This document shows, piece by piece, positions 30,230-42,500 of a stretch of DNA of 64,000 nt. The position numbers and the translations under genes are program-made. This DNA comes from Closterium sp. Naga37s-1 (lineage: Eukaryota > Streptophyta > Zygnematophyceae > Desmidiales > Closteriaceae): assembly GCA_947471745.1 (NCBI GenBank), contig CANJKZ010000535.1, positions 60,001 through 124,000 on the forward strand. The letters run 5' to 3'. Under the pieces are notes generated by a model. The model was not told where the DNA came from, made no database searches, and was given only the letters and a program-made list of their open reading frames with translations. Positions within the stretch are counted from its first letter, which is position 1, and every line of letters begins with the position of its first letter.

Positions 30230-33200
30230 ATGGCTGACAGCACCCCGCCAGCTGACGTGGCTCCCGGAGGTGGAAGCGGCGCGGAGGAGACGCGCAGCAA
30301 GAAATGGCTGCCGCTGGAATCGAATCCGGAAGTGATGAACGACGTGAGGGGATGAGCGACGTGCGACGTGAGACGATGAGCGAGGAGCGTCGTGAGGCGA
30401 TGAGTGACGTGAGACGAAGAACGACGTGAGACATGTGCCGCTGCTGATTTCTTGGCGGCTCTTAAACAAACCCATCTCCCATGATCCCATCTCGCTTCCC
30501 CTTCCCCCTACCCTGCTGTGTTTACACCAACCGTTACCCACCAACCGCAGTGCGCAAGGTGGCTTTCCCCCTCTGCCGCTCCATCATAACCCATCCCTCC
30601 TTCCTCTTCCCCCTTCCCCGTCCCCCTACCCCACCCTGCGCACCAGTTCGTGCGCAAGGTTGGCTTTCCCCCGACAGCCGGCTTCCACGACATGTTTGGG
30701 CTGAACGCGAATTTGCTCGCCATCGTGCCTCAGACCGTGCTTATACGGGCCTCATGACTTGTTTCGAGGCGCTCCATACGTCGTTTTTTTATCCCTCAAA
30801 GTCGTCCTGTTCCTCCCCTCCCCCGGCCCCCCTATACCTGCCAGTTTGTGCGCAAGGTGGGCTTTCCGCCTACAGCCGGTTTCCACGATGTCTTTGGGCT
30901 GGACACGGATCTACTCGCCATGGTGCCTCAACCGGTGCTCGCGCTGCTTTTCCTCTTCCTGCTGCCGCCCGAGGTACTGAATGTCACCTTCTGCTGTTCC
31001 TTCACAGCGCCGTGCCTGCTGCCAGCTTGCTGCTCGTTCACCCCGTGCTCGCACTGCTCTTCCTCTTCCTGCTCCCTCCCGAGGTACTTCCTGTCTAACA
31101 ATCAAAGGGTATTGTGTGCTTTGACGTCTTAGAATAAAAGACTGCGGCTCGATCCCTCGTTTCCACTGCCCGCTAGCAAACTCTCCTGCTTAACGCTCCC
31201 CATGGTGCTGTGCTCTGCTGCCACCTTCCTTGTTTTTCCTGTGCAGGAGCGGTCCAAAGAGCCGGAGCAGCAAGAGAAGGTTCCCGAGCAAGCAACTCCC
31301 TCTGCTGAAGTACGTCCTGCTGGCCTGCATCGTCTGCTTTTTATTCTCGAGAATCTTCAAAACTCAGGCAAATCCTCCTGCTGGTGTAAGTCCTCCTGGC
31401 CTGCACCTTTTTTTCTTTTCTTTTCTTTTTTCTTTTTTTTTTTCCCAGCAGGAGGTACGTTAGCTGAAAGAGTTGCATGCTCCTGGCCTGTGCGCTGATT
31501 GTTCTTTAGCACCTCAAAGCCCGAGCATGCAACTCTTTCAGCTGACCCAAGTCCTGCTGGCCTGCGTCCGTTTTATTTTGGCTCCCTAGAACCCCAGCGT
31601 GCGACTCCCGCTGTGGACTGAAGTCCTGATTCGCCTCAGTCATTCCCAATGTCAAACCTTTCTCTCTCCCTGCCAGCTCTCCATCTCTTTATCGCCTTCC
31701 CTTTATTCTTCCCACCTTTGTTTTCTGCCTCCCTTGCCACCCCCCACCAGGCTGCACAGCCGTTCTTTGTGCGGCAGACCATAGACAATGCGTGCGGCAC
31801 GACCATTCCCCTTCCCTCCCCTACAATACATCCCTCCCTTTTTTTCCCCACCTTGCCTTCCTCCCACCAGGCGGCACAGCCATTCTTTGTGCGGCAGACC
31901 ATAGACAATGCGTGCGGCACAATCGCGCTCCTACACGCCATCGGCAACAACCAACACCAGCTCACTCTTGGTACTACCTATTCCTGCTTCCACCCCTTGC
32001 TTCAACTCGCTCGTCCTACCTTGCTTGGCCCTATCTCACCCTTGGTACTCACGGATGCTCGACGATTTTGATTTTGCACCCGTCTGCTCCTGCCTGCCTT
32101 CCTGCCTGCCTTCCTGCCTGCCGCTCCCTATGCCCAACAAAATGGTGGTCTTTTTTCCAGCAGTTCAATCTATCATGTGCCTAAAATATATATTTTACGG
32201 AAGCACAGCGATTTAAATCTTGCACCCTCTGCTCCTGCCTGCCGCTCCCTGTGTCCAACAGAAAAGGGCTCTTTCCTCCAGCAGTTCTTTGAAAATACCA
32301 AAGACATGACACCTGAAGATGTGAGTGTGACATGCGATGCGCGGCATGCCATGCGTGTGAGCGCGTGGCATGCCATGCCTGCTCCTGCCTGCCATTCACT
32401 GTGTCCAACAGAAAAGGGCTCTTTCCTCCAGCAGTTCTTTGAAAATACCAAAGACATGACACCTGAAGATGTAAGTGCATTGCACTCGAGCATGTGAGTG
32501 CATGGCCTATGGGCATGCGAGTGCATGGCATGCTGAGTGCAAGGGCACGCAAGTGCATGGCATAAGGCCGTATGGCATTGTGGATTGCTCCTTGCTACAT
32601 TCTCCTCTCTCTTAGTGTCCCTTTATCCCTCCTCCCTTTTTACCCTGTTTCTTCTTTCCTTCGCCCAATTTTCCATCGTTCCAATCTCCCCACCACCCAC
32701 CGAGCAGCCTATATGGAGGCAGACACGTTGCTGGAATTCACACACAGATGCAGTTTTGGCTCGTCACAGCACTCTCCCCTGTCCTAAACTCCCATTCCCC
32801 ATTCTCCCCTCTCTCTCAGCGAGCAGCCTATCTGGAGGCGGACACGTTGCTGGAGAAGGCACACACAGATGCACCTTTGAGACACTTCAACACTCTCCCA
32901 TTTCCCCCATTCCCATACCCCAATCTCCCTACCTCTCAGCGAGCAGCCTATCTGGAGGCGGACACGTTGCTGGAGAAGGCACACACAGATGCAGCAGAGG
33001 CAGGCGACACTCGGGTGGGTTCTCTTCACCTGTTTTAAGGCGCCTCAGAATGTTCTACTTGCATCAATAAGCAGGGGATATGAACCTGTGTCTGTGCCAT
33101 GAAAGACGGAAGGCACTGGGCCTTCCAGTCTGGGAGGGACATCGTAAAGCATGAATGCATGTTCTCTCAACGTGCATTGTAAAGCTTGGGAGTTTCCGTG

Positions 33201-36043
33201 TTTGCTTACAAGCCATCATTTAACTCACAAGCCTCAACTCGCAGTGCCTCTCTTCAATTGGTCATCGCCGTTCCCCGATGACTCCATTGTTCAATGTGCC
33301 GTGACTCCATTGTTCAATGTGCCGTGACTCCATTGTTCAATGTGCCGTGACTCCATTTCCCTGTTGTTCCTCTTCCCCGCCCCCTGTTGCTCCTCTTTTG
33401 CTCCACTTCCCCGCCTCTCCTTGCTTGGCAGCCCCCGAGTCTCCATGAGTGTGTGGATCTGCATTTTGTCGCTTTGGTCACGTCTGGAGGTCCGTATTTC
33501 ACTTGCACTCACAAGTCAAATTCGCATGGGTTTGCAATTTCATTCTTTCCCTGTGTTGCAGCAGGAGTAACCTGCATGGAGCTAAATGTGTTCTTTATTG
33601 TGTTATACATTCTATGGTCCATGTAAATCAAACTTGGCTTTTAGTCAGCGTTACAACTAGTAGAGTATACATTCTATGGTCCAAGTTAATCAGCCTTGAT
33701 GTGTCAATCACATTACAATCCATCGATCCCATCCGCTCCATTCCATCGTTCCACTCCTTTCAGGTCGCCTGTACGAGCTAGACGGCCGCAAGCCAAAGTT
33801 AATCAGCCTTGATGTGTCAAATTACTATCCATCGATCCCATCCGCTCTATTCCATCGTTCCACTCCTTTCAGGACGCCTGTACGAGCTAGACGGCCGCAA
33901 GCCAAAGTTAATCAGCCTTGATGTGTCAAATTACAATCCATCGATCCCATCCGCTCCATTCCATCGTTCCACTCCTTTCAGGTCGCCTGTACGAGCTAGA
34001 CGGCCGCAAGCCAAAGTTAATCAGCCTTGATGTGTCAAATTACAATCCATCGATCCCATCCGCTCCATTCCATCGTTCCACTCCTTTCAGGTCGCCTGTA
34101 CGAGCTAGACAGCCGCAAGCCAAAGTTAATCAGCCTTGATGTGTCAAATTACAATCCATCGATCCCATCCGCTCCATTCCATCGTTCCACTCCTTTCAGG
34201 TCGCCTGTACGAGCTAGACGGCCGCAAGCCAAAGTTAATCAGCCTTGATGTGTCAAATTACAATCCATCGATCCCATCCGCTCCATTCCATCGTTCCACT
34301 CCTTTCAGGTCGCCTGTACGAGCTAGACGGCCGCAAGCCAAAGTTAATCAGCCTTGATGTGTCAAATTACAATCCATCGATCGCATCCGCTCCATTCCAT
34401 CGTTCCACTCCTTTCAGGTCGCCTGTACGAGCTAGACGGCCGCAAGCCAAAGTTAATCAGCCTTGATGTGTCAAATTACAATCCATCGATCCCATCCGCT
34501 CCATTCCATCGTTCCACTCCTTTCAGGTCGCCTGTACGAGCTAGACGGCCGCAAGCCAAAGTTAATCAGCCTTGATGTGTCAAATTACAATCCATCGATC
34601 CCATCCGCTCCATTCCATCGTTCCACTCCTTTCAGGTCGCCTGTACGAGCTAGACGGCCGCAAGCCAAAGTTAATCAGCCTTGATGTGTCAAATTACTAT
34701 CCATCGATCCCATCCGCTCTATTCCATCGTTCCACTCCTTTCAGGTCGCCTGTACGAGCTAGACGGCCGCAAGCCAAAGTTAATCAGCCTTGATGTGTCA
34801 AATTACAATCCATCGATCCCATCCGCTCCATTCCATCGTTCCACTCCTTTCAGGTCGCCTGTACGAGCTAGACGGCCGCAAGCCAAAGTTAATCAGCCTT
34901 GATGTGTCAAATTACAATCCATCGATCCCATCCGCTCCATTCCATCGTTCCACTCCTTTCAGGTCGCCTGTACGAGCTAGACAGCCGCAAGCCAAAGTTA
35001 ATCAGCCTTGATGTGTCAAATTACAATCCATCGATCCCATCCGCTCCATTCCATCGTTCCACTCCTTTCAGGTCGCCTGTACGAGCTAGACGGCCGCAAG
35101 CCAAAGTTAATCAGCCTTGATGTGTCAAATTACAATCCATCGATCCCATCCGCTCCATTCCATCGTTCCACTCCTTTCAGGTCGCCTGTACGAGCTAGAC
35201 GGCCGCAAGCCAAAGTTAATCAGCCTTGATGTGTCAAATTACAATCCATCGATCCCATCCGCTCTATTCCATCGTTCCACTCCTTTCAGGTCGCCTGTAC
35301 GAGCTAGACGGCCGCAAGCCAAAGCCCATCGACCACGGCCCTTCGTCGCCTGATACCCTGCTGCAGGTTGGTAATGTTCCCATGATACCCTGCTGCAAGT
35401 GGGTATTTTCCCATGATAACCTGCTGCAGGTGGGTTTCGTTTCCATGCTATCCTGTTGCAGGTAGGCTATTTTCCCATGTTACGCTGCTACAGGTGGCTT
35501 ATGTTCCCATGATACCCTGCTGCAGGTGGGTTATGTTCCCATGACACCCTGCTACAGGTGGGTTACGTTCCCATGATACCCTGCAGGGTTATGTTCCCAG
35601 CTTCAGGTGGGATGTATTCCCATGATTCCCTGCAAGAGGTGAGTCACCTTTCTCTGCAGGTGTGTTATTTCCTTGTGATACCCTGCTGCAGCTGGGTAGA
35701 TTTGACTGCGTTCCCACATGCGTTGTAACATCCGTTCTACTTTTGTTTCATCCTGTTTGCCCTCCTTGCTTGCTTCGCACATAGCAGGATGCGGCGGGGG
35801 TGATGCAGCAGGTGATTGCAGCGAGCCCCAGCTCGTTGAGGTTCGACACGTGTCGGGACGGGACATGGTTGTCATCCGTGGCATTCATCCCTTCTTTTTG
35901 TCCTGTTTGCACTCTTTTGCACTCCTTGCTTGCTCTGAGCATGGCAGGATGCGGCGCGGGTGATGCAGCAGGTGATTGCAGCGAGCCCCAACTCCCTGCA
36001 GTTCAATGTCATTGCCATGAGCCTCGTGCCGCCCGAATCCTGA
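30230..36043 (+). CDS. UCH3: Ubiquitin carboxyl-terminal hydrolase, UCHL3 type (9 exons)
   Basis: Cysteine protease of peptidase family C12 that releases small adducts from ubiquitin's C-terminus. Exons: 30230-30343, 30845-30973, 31247-31309, 31871-31970, 32262-32320 (or 32412-32470), 32940-33014, 33432-33489, 35290-35366, 35948-36043. Phases close to about 256 aa; human UCHL3 has 230. Landmarks: KKWLPLESNPEVM, FVRKVGFPPTAGFHDVFGLD, oxyanion Gln and catalytic Cys in VRQTIDNACGT, catalytic His in VDLHFVALV, catalytic Asp in RLYELDGRKP, and C-terminal VMQQVIAASPNSLQFNVIAM. Exon 3's donor (GCTGAA/GTACGT) is the least certain boundary. Exons 2, 4, 5, 6, 8 and 9 all have tandem copies, and the catalytic-Asp exon occurs 15 times. 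Confidence 0.93.
30545..30760 (+). repeat. Copies of UCH exon 2
   Basis: Two upstream copies with acceptor-like ends: CACCAG/TTCGTGCGCAAG at about 30646, reading RKVGFPPTAGFHDMFGLN before it runs into a stop, and a short CCGCAG/TGCGCAAGGTGG at about 30551. The intact exon starts at 30845. The end of exon 2 (GTGCTCGCxCTGCTxTTCCT … CCCGAG/GTAC) is repeated at about 31048-31085. Confidence 0.85.
31752..31800 (+). repeat. Copy of the start of UCH exon 4 (active-site Cys)
   Basis: CACCAG/GCTGCACAGCCG… through GCGTGCGGCAC duplicates the first ~50 nt of the exon at 31871-31970, including the catalytic Cys codon, but then diverges and lacks a donor. Confidence 0.88.
32229..32475 (+). repeat. Duplicated UCH exon 5, both copies intact
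   Basis: A 150-bp unit is present twice. Each has a CTGTGTCCAACAG acceptor, a 59-nt exon (EKGSFLQQFFENTKDMTPED) and a GTGAGTG or GTAAGTG donor. The exons at 32262-32320 and 32412-32470 are identical. Because 59 is not a multiple of three, including both would shift the frame; either one alone keeps it. Confidence 0.9.
32700..32880 (+). repeat. Copies of UCH exon 6
   Basis: RAAYLEADTLLEKAHTDA with a good acceptor (CTCTCAG/CGAGCAGCC) at about 32820-32872 and a more diverged copy at 32703-32752. Neither keeps the exon 3' end or donor. The working copy is 32940-33014. Confidence 0.88.
33690..35366 (+). repeat. 109-bp exon-bearing array, 15 copies, in UCH
   Basis: Fifteen acceptors (CTCCTTTCAG/GTCGCCTG) spaced exactly 109 bp from 33764 to 35290. 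Each unit has an intron segment (TTAATCAGCCTTGATGTGTC … TTCCACTCCTTTCAG) and the first 35 nt of exon 8 (RLYELDGRKPK, with the catalytic Asp), then fuses back to intron at AAAGTTAATC. Only the last copy continues through PIDHGPSSPDTLLQ to a GT donor at 35367. Units are nearly identical; rare variants include GAC to AGC-type changes and one AGG acceptor. Confidence 0.97.
35345..35700 (+). repeat. Tandem donor repeats after UCH exon 8
   Basis: About nine imperfect 30-45-bp units, each repeating the exon 8 end and donor (GATACCCTGCTGCAG/GTGGGT) followed by TATGTTCCCAT. The first, exon end 35366, keeps phase with exon 9. The rest are potential alternative 5' splice sites. Confidence 0.88.
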
Positions 36044-36190
36044 CTACTGAGTGGAGCGTCGTCATCAGCTTTAGGGTTAAGCTTTGCTAGCTAGGGAATA
36101 TGTGATGTACCTTAGAAAATTGCAGCGAGCCCCAGCTCGTTGCAATTCAACGCCATTGCCATGAGCCCTGTGCCGCCCAAGTCCTGACTC
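35785..36190 (+). repeat. Copies of the UCH terminal exon
   Basis: An upstream copy with acceptor at 35786 (DAAGVMQQVIAASPSSLRF, then diverges) and a downstream copy at about 36117-36186 ending PVPPKS and TGA. The working exon is 35948-36043 (…NVIAMSLVPPES, TGA). Confidence 0.88.
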
Positions 36191-36246
36191 CTGCGTGAAG
36201 CTTCGCCGACAGCTTAGAGGCATTTTTAGATGCACAGAAGAGTGAA

Positions 36247-36584
36247 TGTAAAATGCTTGAGATAATAAAAACATGCAAATACGGGAATATAAATAAGAGT
36301 ACAAGGGAATACCAATCGACCTAGGCTAGCCATGTACTCTAAGGGGTACAGTCCCTTATTGAAGCGAAACCCAACCGTGCGACTCCAGACGGTTACGAAA
36401 CTGTCTGGGCAGAATCCTCTCCACTGTTGCTGTCTGATGCTGTCTGCCCGACGATCCAGATCCTTTCGTAACCGTACGACCTTCGCGTCACTTCCGCCTT
36501 TTCATCTTCAGCCTCGGTATCGTGTGCTTCGATTGCTGCGGTAAGGAGTGCACAGTAATGCTTCTTCAATTACTATTCGTAACA
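36247..36584 (-). repeat. 3' LTR of the Copia element
   Basis: On the plus strand it begins TGTAAAATGCTTGAGATAAT and ends CTATTCGTAACA; almost identical to 42719-43057. The pol stop lies 7 bp from its edge. Confidence 0.92.
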
Positions 36585-36590
36585 CCCCCT

Positions 36591-39500
36591 TCACTCCTGG
36601 CCGTAGCGAGTCTTGACCCGCTTGACTACTCCGATGAGTTCGGAGCAGTGCTGATACTGCTGACGTGACAGTCGCTTCGTGAGAAAGTCGGCTGCCATGT
36701 CACCCGTCGGGCAATAGGTTAGGTCAACCTTGCCCTTGTCAACTTCGTCCTTGACGAAGAACTACCGCAGCGCGATGTGCTTGGTGCGGTTGACGAATCC
36801 AGGCTTGTTCGCGATCCTGATCGCGCTTTGGTTGTCACAGTGCAGGCGAAGGTTCGCCGAGGCTGGAATTTTCGCCTCCTGCAGCAGCTCCTGAAGGTAG
36901 AGGCCTTCGCGAACGGCCTTTGCTGACGACAGGGCAACCAGCTCCTGTTTCTGTGAATTCCAAGAGATGGGGCCGCTGGGCTCGAGGCGAAAAGGGAAGC
37001 ATGTCCTGGACCGTCGATTGTCGGGGTCAGCGGCATGATCAGCGTCCACGTAGCCAATGAGGTTGAAGGTCGCGATTGGGATGGTGGAGTAGCAGAGCCC
37101 AACATTGGGCGTGGAGATGAAGAACTGGAGTGCCCGCTGAAGATCTAGCAGATTCTCAGCCGTTGGTTTGCGGGAGTATTGAGCCAACTGGCTCGCGATA
37201 TAGGAGAGCTCGGGCCTACAGGTAACGGAGGCGAAGAGCAGGCATCCCAGCTGCTGCTGGTAGGTCTGAAGCCCAGCGGGGGACAGGGTTTTGTTGTCAG
37301 GCTTGTGGTTGGGTCCTGGAGTGCGGTAAGGGGTGGAGAGTGGTGCAGGTGCAATGTTGAAGCGCTTGCCAAGTTCCTCTGCGTACTTGGCTGCTGAGAG
37401 ATGAATGGCTTCTGGCGAGTGGGAGATGTTGAGGCCGAGAAACTGCTTCACGTCATGGTTGCAGGTGATATCGACGCGCCCCGCGAGATTCTTCTCGAAC
37501 TGCTCAAGCAACTCGTTGCTTGACCCTGTGTAGAGGAGGTCGTCGACGTAGACCGTGAGCAGGATGTATTCGCCGCGGAAATCGCGGCGATACATGCCGG
37601 GGTCGTGAGGCAGCTGCTTGAAGCCTATCTCGAGCAGGATGTTGTGCAGGTACTGCTGCCAGAGCCTTGGCGCTTGTTTGATCCCGTAAAGGGACTTTCG
37701 TAGCTGGCACACACGTGAGTCTCCTTCGCCGTATGTGTGCGGTTGCTCCACGTAGATTACAGCATCTACTAACGCGTAGAGAAACGCGTTCTTCACGTCG
37801 ATCTGTCGGAGCGGCAGGTGTCGTGCAGCAGCAATGGCGAGAAGGATTATGACGGAGGTGTGATGGCTGACTGGCGCAAACGTTTGGTCGAAGTCGATGC
37901 AGTGCCTCTGGTCGTTGCCACGTATGACCCAGCGCGCCTTAAATCGCTCAATCGTGCCGTCTGCTGCGATCTTCACGCGGAAGACCCATTTCCCTGAAAG
38001 AATCCTCCTTCCCTTGATTGCTGCTCGATCGACGAGCACCCAGGTATCGCGGGACTCGAGTGCCTTAATTTCAGCATCCATCGCCTCGCGCCATTCCTTG
38101 ATGTGTGGTCCCGTGAGTGCTTGGCGCGGATTCTTCGGCTCGATGACACGTGGCGCCGTTGAGGAGGTGGTGTGGAGCCCGAGAAGTTGAAGTCCAGAGA
38201 CGGTGCTGTTGTGCCGGTGCTGCGAAATGACTTCCTGCACATCGTCATCGTCGCTTTCCGGTTCAGGAGGTGCTGGCGGTGCTGCGCCTCTGCCGCTTCC
38301 GCTTCCGCTTCCGCCTGCTGCGCCTGCTCCTCCTCCAGGAGAATCGTCGTCGTCGTCGCTGCGGCGATCGCCTCTTATGAACTCGCCTCTGGTGTCCTGC
38401 TCCAGAATGGCTGCTGCAGCTTCGTCCTCAGGTGAGGCGTAGCTGTGCCCGTCGTTGGCGTAGACGCGGTTCGCGGTGGCCTGCTCGTCTTCGCGGAATT
38501 GCCGAAGGAAGAGCCCCTCGTAGAAGATAACGTCATGCGTGTTTGTTACCTTCTAGCTCATAAGGTCCAGGATGAGCCACGCCTTGTGTTCGTGGCTGAT
38601 GCCGAGGTGAACTCCCCAGCGCGCGCGACTTGCAAACTTTCCGATGGTTGTTGTTGGCGGCCGGTACTACACCATGCACCCCCACACGCGGAGCATGGAT
38701 GTGTTGCCCTTGGTTCCCGTCCACTTCACATGTGGTGATGAGTTGCCGGTGATGGTCGTGGTTGACAGCAGGTTGTGCACCCGCACGGCGTGATGCATTG
38801 CGTAGGTCCAGTAGGTTCGCGGAAGCTTCGATTGCTTTATCAACACCCACACCTTCGTCATGAGTGTACGGTTTGTGCGCTCAGCTACGCCTTGCTGCTG
38901 GTGCGCGTAGGGGAGGGAAATATGATGCCCGGTTCCCTTCTGCGCCAGGTAATCCTGCATCTCCTTGCTCCTGAACTCTGTTGCGCCATCAGATTGCCAG
39001 ATTTTCAGATTCTCCCCAGATTGCCGGTGCACGTGTGCCAGCCAGAGGCGGAACACTTCGTACGCTCTGCTGCGCGCTTCTACGTTCACGATCCAGACGT
39101 AGCGCGTTCCTGCGTCGACGAAGGTGAGCGTATACAGCTCGTCGTTGATTCCGCAGTGCCCCACGTTGAGGAAGTAGCTGTACAGCTTTTGCAGCTTGGG
39201 GTAGCGATTGGTTCCAGGCTCGAGCAGCGGGAACGGCTGGTGACTCAGCGCAGCTTCGGGGAAGACGGTGCAGTTGCGCGGATGTATCGCACCTCTCACT
39301 TTGGTGCCATGAGGGCGCAGGAGTGCGCGCGGCGCAAACACGGTGGCCTCGATGCAGTTCTTCAGCGTTACGCGCGAGGGGTGACCAAGGCACTGGTGCC
39401 AGAGGGCATCGTCAGCGCGGAATCCAGAGGTGCGCATGTAGCGCGCGGGTGCTTTTGCGGGGTCCTCGTCAGGTGCTTGGGCAGGTGTCGCCGCTGCCTC

Positions 39501-42500
39501 TTCAGCTTCTTCTTCGTCCGCCGTCGTCAGCATCAGCGCCAAAAATTCCCTGTCAAGAATTACGGAGAAGGGAATGTTAGTCCCGGGGATGGTTCCAGGG
39601 ACAAAGGTTGGTTCGCACGGCTCGGGGGCAGGCCCGTAGACGGTGCGCCGCGGAGTAGAGGGCTCATTGCCCCAGTCGATGGTGTCCCAAGGGTCACTTC
39701 CTGGCTGGATGTCAGGTGGGGGTAGTGCGGGTGCAGCGCGGCGCGGAGGGCTACCAAAAGGAACAATTGGAGGTTCTGCCTCGATTTCCTCTTCTTCCCC
39801 CCTTTGGTCCTCGCGGGAAGCTCCCCAGCCTTCGCCGGAAGTGCCCCAGCCGCTTGTCTCGCCGCCAGATGCGACGCCCCATCCACCGGTGTTGCCGCCA
39901 GTTGCTGCTCCCCATCCGCCAGTGTCGCTTGTGCCCCATCCGCCAGCGCTTCCCCACCCCCCTTCATTGGAGGCGCTCTCCTCGTCTCCCCATCCGCTCC
40001 AGGCGAATGTGCCGCGTGACTCCGCAAGACTCCGCTGGCGAAGCTCTTCCACTTCGCGACGCGCCAGTTCCTCTTCTTGTGCCACGGTAAGCTTCTTCGT
40101 AGAGTCACGCTGGTGAGAGTAGATTTCCAGGAACTTCTCCTTTGTGTAGGGGCGCGGCTCATTCTGCGCATTGAAGGTGCAGACGCCAGTGCCCCGCAGC
40201 ATGCCTTGAAGATGTTGCGATGCAGGTCCTGGGAGGGGATGTTCTTCCGTTCCGAAGATGCCGTGTGTTGCGATTGCGAGTCCCAGGTTTGGCATTCCTT
40301 CTTCAGGCGGGGCTTCCCGCTCTGCTTCGGCGATCGCGGCAATGCCACGGCCGGCAATCGCGTTTGTTGAGGCAGTGGGCGTGTGACAATCTCTGCAGAT
40401 GCCGTCAGGGTCGGGGTCATGTAGTGCCAACTCGCGTGGATGAGGGTGGTGCGGCACCCACGGTCTTCCGTCTGGGTATTTCCAGTCGCGGTGGAGAATG
40501 TCTTCGAAGCGCAGAAGAACGAGGTCGATGAGCTCCTGCGAATCACCGCTGCAGTCGGGAATACTGAAGTCGAAGATGTAAACGCCGTTTTCGGAGTGCG
40601 CTCGCCCGATCTGCTTGCGCGTCTTGTTCGGTATCGTGTAGTGGAGCAGGATGTCGCGTGTCTCGGGATCGGTGCTGAGGTCGACTCCGCAATCCATGAG
40701 TTGCGCCGCGGAGAGAAGATTGAAGAGAAAATTCTGCATAATCAGCACGTCATTCAGCGTGATGTGCGTCCTGCTCCCTCTAGCCTTGAGGACCACGATC
40801 CCTTGCGCGCTTGCGCGCATTCGTGTATTGTTTGCCACGGTGACATAGGTCACGGCGGGGGTGGAGACGGCGGTGGATATGTAACGCTCAGAACCCACCA
40901 TATGATGTCCACAGTAGCTATCCAGGTACCACGTGTTGTAGCGCCTGTTGTCGTTACGTGCGAGCAGCGCCAGTCGCGGAGTAACGATGTGCGATGTGTC
41001 GAACTTGAGAATTTGTTCGCGCGAGATCCAATCGATCGGAGCCGCCCGCATATCAGGTACGTGCGGGGGGCTTTCAAGCAGCGGGACTGGGAGATTCCAG
41101 TCCTGTTTGTCGTCGTCGCTGAAATCGTGGCACGTGCTGAACGGAATGTTGTTCGAGAACGCTCTGATTGGGTGACGTGCTGGCTCAGGTGATGGTGACC
41201 GCACGCGGGGACGACGTGATCCGCTTGTCATCGTCATGTTGCCCATGACATTGCGGACGGGCGCAGTCGGTGGCTGCTGCTGCTGATGCTGAACCGTTGG
41301 GTTCAAGTTGCGCGATGGGGCTTGATGCCCCTGGGCTGGACGCGTGTCGTTCCGTGCGTCTTGTCGGCCGGACCAGTTGCTCGGATTGGTCTGACGAGGG
41401 CGAGATCGGAATTTGCATCGATCTGCCAGGTGCACGAAATTTATGCAAATCTTGCAGTAAAGGCGCCGCGGCCGTCGCTCCTCTGTGTTGTCGGCGTAGA
41501 AAGCGAGGCGTTCCCGGTCTCGTCGCGGCGCTGATCGCTGCTGATCCATATCCCTTTGTTCGACGAGAAGGGCGGCGCATAGGGCGGCCTCCGAGATGAC
41601 CCCCTGCTGTCGGAGAAGCGCCTTACAGGGCCGCCACTCTGGGCCGAGCCCTTGAAGCACGATGTTCACGAAAATCTCCTCAGAGATTGTGCATCCCAGT
41701 TTCGCGATTTGATCTTGTAAGCTCCGACAGCGGTTGATGTAGCTGTTGGCCTTCTCCCCTAGGGCCATTTTAGTCTCCAGTAGCTGTTGGAGCAGGCGGC
41801 TCGATGAAGCCGAATCTTTCGGTTGGTACACGCCATTCAGGTGGCGCCAAGCGTCGAGGGCTGGAGCAAAGGTCGTCTGGTAGGAACGAATGCTCAACTG
41901 CTCCGCCGGCGACATGTGTGAAACAGTCACTAAGTGTCTTCTCTTTGCGTCCTTGAGAGTTACGTAGTGGCTGGGTAGGGGAGCCTCTATGATGCAAACA
42001 CCAACACAATTAGAGCCAGAAGGACGCCATACGTCATCAATGACTCGTTGTAGTACTGCGCCCGGGCGTCAACAGTATCTTCAGCGGGTCCCGAGTAGCT
42101 CTCATTGAAATAGTGGAATATCTGCGCGTTTTGCTGCAGCAGCTCCAGCTCGAAGCTCCACGTATAGAAGTCTCTGCCGTCAAAACACACACTTGTCTTT
42201 ATTTTTGATATGCTCAACAACCTTGATTGCGCAGAGAGAATTGCTTCTTCGCTGGGACAGGGAGTTTTGGCCGTTGAGCCATTTGTGTCGAAGGACAAGG
42301 TGTGCGGGGCGGTGTTGTGGCCGTTTGAGGCCGGTTGAATGGGTTGGGAAGATGTTCTCGCGTCGCCATTCCGCAATGTTTGGAGTCCTTGCTCCAGGCT
42401 GGTGAGTCGCTGAAGTAGTTCTGCGAGGGCGGCGGCTCCAATCGTCGTCGTTTCCTCGCTTGTCGCAGCCGGGTTGGGCTGCGCTTCAGCCGTCCGATTC

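Noticed and set aside
33690..35366. CRISPR-like array
   Set aside because: Repeats are contiguous with no unique spacers, contain a known exon and lie in a eukaryotic gene. The same applies to the other arrays.
33809..35465. Fourteen near-identical 73-codon frames suggesting a tandem small-protein family
   Set aside because: They start in intron sequence of the 109-bp UCH unit and read the exon in the wrong phase; the conserved frame is the UCH one.
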